From JBEIGE01 sp040382055 (GTDB lineage Bacteria > Pseudomonadota > Gammaproteobacteria > Burkholderiales > Burkholderiaceae_C): 64,000 nt of DNA. The stretch lies in contig JBEIGE010000013.1 of NCBI GenBank assembly GCA_040382055.1, positions 1 through 64,000 on the forward strand, given 5' to 3'. How positions within the stretch are numbered: position 1 is the stretch's first letter; every line of letters starts with the position of its first letter. This document shows, piece by piece, positions 58,730 through 64,000 of the stretch. The notes under the pieces were generated by a model that did no database searches, was not told where the DNA came from, and saw only the letters and a program-made list of their open reading frames with translations. The position numbers and the translations under genes were made by a program.

Positions 58730-58784
58730 GGCTTGATAACCTGCAGCATGTTACCTTAGTGCAACTTTTTCACTGGGCTCCCAT

Positions 58785-58821
58785 GGAAACCCCGATAGAC
58801 GGCTTGGGTTTCCCGGGGTTT
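58785..58821 (+). promoter_or_regulatory. Two overlapping inverted repeats upstream of ugpB
   Basis: GGAAACCC (58785-58792) pairs with GGGTTTCC (58806-58813), and AAACCCCG (58787-58794) pairs with CGGGGTTT (58814-58821). The left arms overlap, so the two hairpins exclude each other. The second is followed by a short T-run (TTTT to 58822). They lie 57-93 bases before the ugpB ATG, in the shared divergent region with the giant oxidoreductase gene. They could form an attenuator or an operator; no family is recognised. Confidence 0.4.
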
Positions 58822-58877
58822 TAATCAAATTGACATGTTTCCTTCATATTCTCAAAGTTCATTTCAAAGGAACAACC

Positions 58878-60179
58878 ATGAATAAACTTGCCAGCCTGGC
58901 TCTGATGGCCTCCATTTCTTTCGGTGTTCAAGCCCAAACCGAGGTGCAATGGTGGCACTCCATGGGGGGCGCACTCGGGGAATGGGTCAATGACCAGGCC
59001 AAGGATTTCAATGCCAGCCAAAAAGGCTACAAAATTGTCCCCACCTTCAAAGGCAGCTACGACGAATCGATGACGGCGGCCATTGCAGCCTTTCGGGCGG
59101 GGAATGCACCGCACATACTTCAAGTGTTTGAAGTGGGGACGGCCACCATGATGGCCAGCAAGGGAGCAATTGTCCCGGTGGGAAAAATCATGAACGACGC
59201 TGGCCTGAAGTTTGACCCCGGCGTCTATGTGCCTGCTGTTGCCGGTTATTACACCGCACCGAACGGGCAGATGCTGAGCTTCCCCTTCAACAGCTCGACC
59301 ACCGTCTTTCACTACAACAAGGATGCCTTGAAAGCGGCAGGTATCGACACCGAGAAACCCCCCTCCACTTGGCCTGAAGTGGCCCTGGCAGCAGCCAAGC
59401 TCAAGGCCAGCGGTCACAAATGCCCATTTACCACCAGCTGGATCAGTTGGACCCAGCTTGAAAGCTTCTCAGCCTGGCACAACACCGAGTTTGCCAGCAA
59501 GGGCAATGGCATGCGCGGTATGGACGCCCGCTTGACCTTCAATACCCCGCTGCATGTCCGTCATATAGAGAACCTGGCCAACATGGCCAATTCCGGCCTA
59601 TTTGTCTACAAGGGCCGGGGAAATTTGGCAGATGCCACCTTTGTCTCGGGCGAATGCGCCATGATGACTGGTTCGTCTGCGCTGTACGGCAACATTAAGC
59701 GCAATTCCAAATTTGCCAGCGGAATAGCCCCCCTGCCCTTCTACCCGGATGTCCCCGGCGCACCTCAAAACACCGTGATTGGGGGCGCCAGCCTGTGGGT
59801 TATGTCCGGTAAAAAAGCGGATGAATACAAGGGTGTTGCCCAGTTTTTTGACTTTCTGTCGCAACCGGCCGAGGCGGCCAAGAGCCACCAGCGCACCGGC
59901 TACCTGCCTTTGACCAAGGCGTCCTATGAAATGACGGACAAATCGGGCTTTTACAAACAAAACCCTGGAACTGATGTGGCGGTCAACCAGATGATCCGCA
60001 AAACCACTGACAAGTCCCGTGGCATCCGGCTGGGCAATTTTGTGCAGATCCGCACCATCATTGATGAGGAACTCGAAGGCGTCTGGAGTGGCAAAAAGCC
60101 CCCTAAAGAAGCCCTTGACCAAGCCATCAAACGGGGCAATGAGCAGTTGGAGCGGTTTGAAAAGGCCAATAAATCCTGA
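58878..60179 (+). CDS. ugpB: sn-glycerol-3-phosphate ABC transporter, substrate-binding protein
   Basis: 433 residues from the ATG at 58878 (AAAGGAA upstream). A signal peptide ('MNKLASLALMASISFGVQAQ') leads into a family 1 solute-binding protein. 'EVQWWHSMGGALGEWVNDQA' and 'KIVPTFKGSYDESMTAAIAA' are typical of UgpB and hold residues that bind glycerol-3-phosphate, and 'ALKAAGIDTEKPPSTWPEV' is also conserved. It works in the periplasm and delivers glycerol-3-phosphate or its diesters to UgpAE. It is the first gene of ugpBAECQ. Confidence 0.95.
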   Translation: MNKLASLALMASISFGVQAQTEVQWWHSMGGALGEWVNDQAKDFNASQKGYKIVPTFKGSYDESMTAAIAAFRAGNAPHILQVFEVGTATMMASKGAIVPVGKIMNDAGLKFDPGVYVPAVAGYYTAPNGQMLSFPFNSSTTVFHYNKDALKAAGIDTEKPPSTWPEVALAAAKLKASGHKCPFTTSWISWTQLESFSAWHNTEFASKGNGMRGMDARLTFNTPLHVRHIENLANMANSGLFVYKGRGNLADATFVSGECAMMTGSSALYGNIKRNSKFASGIAPLPFYPDVPGAPQNTVIGGASLWVMSGKKADEYKGVAQFFDFLSQPAEAAKSHQRTGYLPLTKASYEMTDKSGFYKQNPGTDVAVNQMIRKTTDKSRGIRLGNFVQIRTIIDEELEGVWSGKKPPKEALDQAIKRGNEQLERFEKANKS

Positions 60180-60252
60180 CCCTTTGCTGGTCTGACTTTG
60201 CCGCGATATCGGGTGGAATCTTTGCTGAGAATTTCGGTGGGAAGATAGGTGG

Positions 60253-61134
60253 ATGGAAAAGCGCGTCCGATTTCGATCTTCCTGGCTGCCCTGGGTGCTG
60301 ATTGCGCCACAAATGGCAGTGGTACTGATTTTCTTTTTCTGGCCCGCTGCCCAGGCCCTTTATCAAAGCGTGTTGAGCCAGGATGCGTTTGGCACACAAT
60401 CCGAATTTGTTGGCCTGCAAAATTTTGAGCGTTTGCTGGCCGATGAGACCTATCTGGCCTCCTTCAAGACCACCGCCATTTTTTCTATCCTGGTGGCGGT
60501 CTGCGGCCTGTCCATCGCCCTGCTGCTGGCCGTCATGGCCAACAGGGTGGTGGCAGGCACCAGTCTGTATAGAACCCTGCTGATCTGGCCTTATGCGGTA
60601 GCACCTGTAGTGGCCGGTGTGTTGTGGCTGTTCATGTTTGCCCCGCCTTTTGGCATCGTCAGCTTTGGCCTGCAAAGCCTGGGTGTTTCCTGGAACCACT
60701 TGCTCAACAGTCAACATGCAATGACCCTGATCGTGGTGGCAGCCGTCTGGAAACAGATCTCCTACAACTTTCTTTTTTTTCTGGCAGGCCTGCAATCCAT
60801 TCCCAAATCACTGATTGAGGCAGCGGCCATCGACGGGGCCGGTCCGTGGCGACGTTTCTGGAGCATTGTTTTCCCCCTGCTCTCACCGACCACTTTTTTT
60901 CTGCTGGTCATCAACGTGGTATACGCCTTTTTTGACACCTTCGCGATTGTTGATGCGGCAACCCAGGGTGGGCCGGGCAAAGACACCGCCATCCTGGTCT
61001 ACAAGGTTTACTACGACGGCTTCAAAGCCATGGACATTGGCGGCTCTGCGGCCCAGTCGGTGGTATTGATGGTGATCGTGGTGGTTCTGACGGTGATTCA
61101 GTTTCGTTTCATCGAAAAAAAGGTTCAGTACTAA
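60253..61134 (+). CDS. ugpA: sn-glycerol-3-phosphate ABC transporter, permease UgpA
   Basis: 293 residues with six membrane segments. The EAA loop, which contacts the ATPase, is 'SLIEAAAIDGAGPWRRFWSI', following 'LAGLQSIPK'. The N-terminus 'MEKRVRFRSSWLPWVLIAPQ' is typical of UgpA. It forms the inner-membrane channel with UgpE. It lies 73 bases after ugpB, with GGTGG as a ribosome site, and only four bases before ugpE. Confidence 0.95.
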   Translation: MEKRVRFRSSWLPWVLIAPQMAVVLIFFFWPAAQALYQSVLSQDAFGTQSEFVGLQNFERLLADETYLASFKTTAIFSILVAVCGLSIALLLAVMANRVVAGTSLYRTLLIWPYAVAPVVAGVLWLFMFAPPFGIVSFGLQSLGVSWNHLLNSQHAMTLIVVAAVWKQISYNFLFFLAGLQSIPKSLIEAAAIDGAGPWRRFWSIVFPLLSPTTFFLLVINVVYAFFDTFAIVDAATQGGPGKDTAILVYKVYYDGFKAMDIGGSAAQSVVLMVIVVVLTVIQFRFIEKKVQY

Positions 61135-61138
61135 GCTC

Positions 61139-61993
61139 ATGGTTGAACGCCGCCCCCTGCTCAATCTGGTTTCACACCTCGTCCTGGTGATGGGCGTGCT
61201 GGTCGTGGGTTTCCCGCTCTACCTGACCTTGGTGGCGTCCACCCAATCCTCGACCGAAATTGCCCAGAGCGTACCCATGTCTCTGTTGCCCGGCAGCCAT
61301 ATGGTGGAAACTTACCGGCTGGCTTTAATGGGCGGAGAGACCACCAGCGGCAGCAAAATTCCAGCAGCCTTGCCAATGATGTGGATCAGTCTCGTCAGCG
61401 CATTGATCATCGCCATAGGGAAGATTGTCATCTCATTGCTCTCGGCCTTTGCCATCGTGTACTTTCGCTTTCCTGCACGAAACCTGGTGTTCTGGATGAT
61501 CTTTATCACCCTGATGCTGCCGGTAGAAGTGCGTATCGGGCCCACCTATGAAGTGGTCTCCAACTTGGGGCTACTCAACAGTTATGCCGGGTTAACGGTT
61601 CCCCTGATTGCCTCTGCTACTGCCACATTTTTGTTCCGTCAGTTCTTTTTGACAGTCCCCGATGAACTGGTTGAAGCCGCCCGCATCGATGGCGCCGGTC
61701 CCATGCGGTTTTTTTGGGATGTGCTGTTGCCCTTGTCCAAAACTTCCATGGCGGCTCTATTTGTGATCCAGTTCATTTACGGCTGGAACCAGTACCTTTG
61801 GCCCTTGCTGGTCACCACCAATGAGAACATGTACCCGGTGGTCATGGGCATCAAGCGTTTGATAGCTGGCGAGGCTTATACCGAATGGAATGTTGTGATG
61901 GCCACCGCCATTCTGGCCATGCTGCCGCCCGCGCTGGTGGTCATCCTGATGCAAAAATGGTTTGTTAAAGGCCTTGTGGACACCGAAAAATGA
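61139..61993 (+). CDS. ugpE: sn-glycerol-3-phosphate ABC transporter, permease UgpE
   Basis: 284 residues, six membrane segments. The start 'MVERRPLLNLVSHLVLVMGV' and the EAA loop 'DELVEAARIDGAGPMRFFWD' fit UgpE of the MalG family. 'MLPVEVRIGPTYEVVSNLGL' is also family-typical. It pairs with UgpA in the inner membrane. The short gaps on either side (4 and 17 bases) support one transcript. Confidence 0.95.
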   Translation: MVERRPLLNLVSHLVLVMGVLVVGFPLYLTLVASTQSSTEIAQSVPMSLLPGSHMVETYRLALMGGETTSGSKIPAALPMMWISLVSALIIAIGKIVISLLSAFAIVYFRFPARNLVFWMIFITLMLPVEVRIGPTYEVVSNLGLLNSYAGLTVPLIASATATFLFRQFFLTVPDELVEAARIDGAGPMRFFWDVLLPLSKTSMAALFVIQFIYGWNQYLWPLLVTTNENMYPVVMGIKRLIAGEAYTEWNVVMATAILAMLPPALVVILMQKWFVKGLVDTEK

Positions 61994-62010
61994 AAACCGC
62001 TTGACTCGCC

Positions 62011-63033
62011 ATGGCTTCCATCCAACTCAAAAACATCATCAAACGTTATGGCAAGGGTGCATCTGCCAACCCTGTGATCCACGGGGTGAGTGCCGACATC
62101 CATAATGGCGAATTTGTGGTCATCGTCGGGCCTTCCGGCTGCGGTAAATCCACCCTGTTGCGCATGGTCGCGGGCCTGGAAGACATCAGCGAGGGAGAAA
62201 TCCATATCGGTGGGCGTTTGGTCAATCAGCTCGAGCCGGCCGAGCGTGACATTGCGATGGTGTTTCAGAACTATGCGCTGTACCCCCACATGTCGGTGTT
62301 TGACAATATGGCCTATGGCCTGAAAATCGCCAAAGTTCCACTGGAGGAAATTCGCCGCCGGGTGGAAAAGGCCTCCAACATTCTGGAACTCGGCCCCTAC
62401 CTTGCACGCAAGCCGCGCGAACTGTCCGGTGGCCAGCGCCAGCGCGTGGCCATGGGCCGGGCGATTGTTCGCGAACCCCAGCTATTTCTGTTTGATGAGC
62501 CACTGTCCAATCTGGACGCCAAATTGCGCGCCCAGACTCGGCTTGAAATCCAAAAACTGCACCGGGAACTCGGCATCACCTCGCTGTTTGTCACGCATGA
62601 TCAGGTGGAGGCCATGACGCTGGCCCAGCGCATGCTGGTCATGAATGCTGGTCGAGTTGAGCAGTTTGGTACGCCTGAAGAGGTGTACCACCAACCTGCG
62701 TCTACTTTTGTCGCGAGTTTTATAGGCTCTCCACCCATGAACTTGCTGCGCCAATCCCCGGGGGGCCGAGCAGGAGCCATTTTGGGCATTCGGCCTGAAC
62801 ACCTGCCCTTGTGCCCAGCGGCCACCCCAGGCAGTTGGAGCGCTCAGGTTGAAGCCGTTGAAATGCTGGGTGCCGAGCGCTTGGTCTATGCCCGAATCAA
62901 TACCGAAGAAGCCATGATCGTCAGAACACAAGCCGAAGATGGCAACCCACCTGCCATCGGTGCAGTCATTCACGTCCTGCCACGCGCCGAGCGGCTGCAC
63001 TGGTTTGATGCCGCCACAGGCAAGCGTTTATGA
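62011..63033 (+). CDS. ugpC: sn-glycerol-3-phosphate ABC transporter, ATP-binding protein
   Basis: 340 residues. The ATPase has Walker A 'GPSGCGKSTLLRM', Q-loop 'VFQNYALYPHMSVFDN', signature 'LSGGQRQRVAMGRA', Walker B 'LFLFDEPLSNLDAKL' and switch His in 'LFVTHDQVEAMTLA'. The C-terminal 110 residues are the MalK/UgpC-type regulatory OB domain ('ILGIRPEHLPLC'). It powers uptake through UgpAE at the cytoplasmic face. Its stop overlaps the ugpQ start as ATGA. Confidence 0.95.
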   Translation: MASIQLKNIIKRYGKGASANPVIHGVSADIHNGEFVVIVGPSGCGKSTLLRMVAGLEDISEGEIHIGGRLVNQLEPAERDIAMVFQNYALYPHMSVFDNMAYGLKIAKVPLEEIRRRVEKASNILELGPYLARKPRELSGGQRQRVAMGRAIVREPQLFLFDEPLSNLDAKLRAQTRLEIQKLHRELGITSLFVTHDQVEAMTLAQRMLVMNAGRVEQFGTPEEVYHQPASTFVASFIGSPPMNLLRQSPGGRAGAILGIRPEHLPLCPAATPGSWSAQVEAVEMLGAERLVYARINTEEAMIVRTQAEDGNPPAIGAVIHVLPRAERLHWFDAATGKRL

Positions 63034-63806
63034 ATTGGCTCCAAGACACTGGGCAATGGCCATACCCGCGCTGGGTCGCGCACCGGGGCGCAGGAAAACT
63101 CGCCCCTGAGAACACCTTGGCGGCCTTTCGCGTGGGCGCTGGTCATGGCTACCGGATGTTTGAATGTGATGTCAAGCTCTCCAGCGACAATGTCCCTTTT
63201 TTGCTGCACGACAGCGAGCTGCTTCGGACCACCAATGCCCATGCTGTCTGGCCGCCAGGCTTGAGCCACATCTCCGGCGAGCACACCTGGAACTCGCTGT
63301 GCCAGCTCGATGCAGGCAGTTGGCACTCGCGGGCTTTCGCAGGCGAGCCTTTACCCACCCTCACAGCCATCGCCCACTTTTGTCTTCGCAATGCATTTTT
63401 TCTCAATATTGAAATCAAGCCCACGCCCGGCACCGAGTTGCATACCGGCCAGGTAGTGGCGCGCCACGCACAAACACTCTGGAAAGATGCTGCGGTACCG
63501 CCCTTGCTGACCTCTTTTCAGACCCAGGCCTTGCAAGGCGCTCAAGCGTTTGCGCCCGAACTGCCGCGCGGTCTGCTACTCGATCATCTGTGGACGGGTT
63601 GGTTGGAAACCGCGCTGACCCTGGGTGGCGTGGCCGTGGTGTGCAACCAGGCACTTTGGGACCGTTCCAGCATGACTCAGGCCCGAAGTGCAGGGCTACG
63701 CACCCTGAGCTATACCGTGAACGATGAATGGGCAGCCCGACGGTTGATGGATCTGGGCATTGATGGCATCATCACCGACCGGGTTGATCTTTTTCCACCC
63801 GATTGA
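63030..63806 (+). CDS. ugpQ: Cytoplasmic glycerophosphodiester phosphodiesterase
   Basis: 258 residues. The GDPD domain starts at 'VAHRGAGKLAPENTLAAFRV', with metal ligands in 'FECDVKLSSDNVPFLLHDSE', and continues with 'NAFFLNIEIKPTPGTE'; it ends 'VNDEWAARRLMDLGIDGIIT'. It hydrolyses glycerophosphodiesters brought in by UgpBAEC to glycerol-3-phosphate and an alcohol. It has no signal peptide, so it acts in the cytoplasm. It is translationally coupled to ugpC. Confidence 0.94.
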   Translation: MNWLQDTGQWPYPRWVAHRGAGKLAPENTLAAFRVGAGHGYRMFECDVKLSSDNVPFLLHDSELLRTTNAHAVWPPGLSHISGEHTWNSLCQLDAGSWHSRAFAGEPLPTLTAIAHFCLRNAFFLNIEIKPTPGTELHTGQVVARHAQTLWKDAAVPPLLTSFQTQALQGAQAFAPELPRGLLLDHLWTGWLETALTLGGVAVVCNQALWDRSSMTQARSAGLRTLSYTVNDEWAARRLMDLGIDGIITDRVDLFPPD

Positions 63807-63813
63807 AGAAGAA

Positions 63814-63833
63814 CTGGCAGGACGCTCTGCCAG
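63814..63833. terminator. Hairpin between ugpQ and the convergent membrane-protein gene
   Basis: CTGGCAG (63814-63820) and CTGCCAG (63827-63833) form a perfect 7-bp stem with a 6-base loop. On the minus strand it is followed by TTCTTCTT, so it best fits a terminator for the minus-strand gene, and it may also slow transcripts from ugpQ. Confidence 0.45.
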
Positions 63834-63841
63834 CCAGATGT

Positions 63842-64000
63842 CTAAACGCGCCGCCAGCCCCCATTGATGAGCCATTGCACACTTGCGGATACCAGCACCA
63901 GGGCCGCATAACTGACCATCTTGCCATCACGCCCACCGAACCACAGGCCGGCAAACAGGACCCCAACCCCGACAATGCCATGAATTACCACCTGAACCCA
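63842..64000 (-). CDS. Small membrane protein, C-terminal part (start off window)
   Basis: The last 52 codons of a gene that begins beyond base 64000, ending in TAG at 63842-63844. Two hydrophobic stretches are visible ('VVIHGIVGVGVLFAGLWFGG' and 'MVSYAALVLVSASVQWLI'), joined by a short charged loop 'RDGK' and closed by 'NGGWRR'. It is convergent with ugpQ, and a hairpin lies between the two stops. I do not recognise the family. Confidence 0.6.
   Translation of the reverse strand, partial: WVQVVIHGIVGVGVLFAGLWFGGRDGKMVSYAALVLVSASVQWLINGGWRRV

Noticed and set aside
58830..58860. TTGACA at 58830-58835 as the -35 element of a ugpB promoter
   Set aside because: No acceptable -10 hexamer follows at 16-18 bases, so the promoter cannot be claimed.
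1..64000. tRNA, rRNA, transposase, integrase or phage genes
   Set aside because: Reading both strands by eye showed none. A dedicated tRNA or IS search would be needed to exclude very small or decayed copies.

Overview
The window is chromosomal DNA from a betaproteobacterium of the order Burkholderiales, most likely a Comamonadaceae member close to Rhodoferax or Polaromonas. That placement is inferred from the gene set: paired cyanophycin synthetases (CphA' and CphA), a fused FdsG-FdsB formate dehydrogenase subunit, DUF3460 next to scpA, the ubiE/Tim44/SCP2/ubiB block, and ugpBAECQ with its own ugpQ. The base composition is moderately GC-rich by eye. I saw no rRNA, tRNA, CRISPR array, phage gene or transposase, and no stretch longer than about 300 bases lacks a gene.

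Layout. 1-5447 (minus strand): a TPR/glycosyltransferase protein that runs off the left edge, then a formate-dehydrogenase-type accessory cassette (TorD chaperone, multi-cluster ferredoxin, DUF3306, DUF3305). 5499-7123: an AbrB-type antitoxin with a collapsed vapC remnant, and a secreted protein of unknown function. 7278-14340 (minus): soluble NAD-linked molybdenum formate dehydrogenase (fused FdsG-FdsB, then FdsA), a LysR regulator, and the Mrp/ApbC Fe-S carrier. 14424-24533 (plus): patatin-like lipase, metG, a DUF1275 membrane protein, DUF3460, scpA, nadB, bioB, panB, panC. 24562-29305 (minus): nadA, nadC, a DUF1854 protein and an ABC exporter. Divergent from these, 29352-34110 (plus): cphA' and cphA. 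34107-36423 (minus): gpsA, secB, grxC, rhodanese. 36547-41296 (plus): gpmA, ctp, moeB/thiF, a diguanylate cyclase and a MinD/FlhG-like ATPase. 41301-58729 (minus): DUF429, BLUF, folE, clsB, an EEP-family hydrolase, nudB, aspS, DUF502, FmdB, a sodium:solute symporter, ubiB, ubiJ, Tim44, ubiE, DUF971, and a giant FAD/Fe-S oxidoreductase. 58878-63806 (plus): ugpB, ugpA, ugpE, ugpC, ugpQ. 63842-64000 (minus): the end of a small membrane protein.

How the genes work together. Three themes stand out. (i) Formate oxidation: a complete soluble NAD-FDH, plus a separate accessory cassette of the kind usually found beside membrane-bound FDH but without those structural genes here. (ii) Aspartate use: cyanophycin synthesis, NAD synthesis from aspartate (nadB, nadA, nadC) and pantothenate synthesis (panB, panC) lie within 15 kb. 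The DUF1854 protein and ABC exporter, which I recall as cyanophycin-associated, are co-directional with nadC-nadA. (iii) Ubiquinone and glycerol-3-phosphate metabolism: ubiE/J/B, gpsA, ugpBAECQ and clsB.

The most interesting points are the cyanophycin locus (CphA' with a destroyed Mur-type P-loop; an exporter with an unusual zinc-ribbon N-terminus; a DUF1854 gene whose start codon seems to be lost), short in-frame repeat insertions in both formate dehydrogenase subunits, a vapC gene collapsed to its two ends, a BLUF photoreceptor gene 1 nt downstream of folE, and the orphan FDH accessory cassette.
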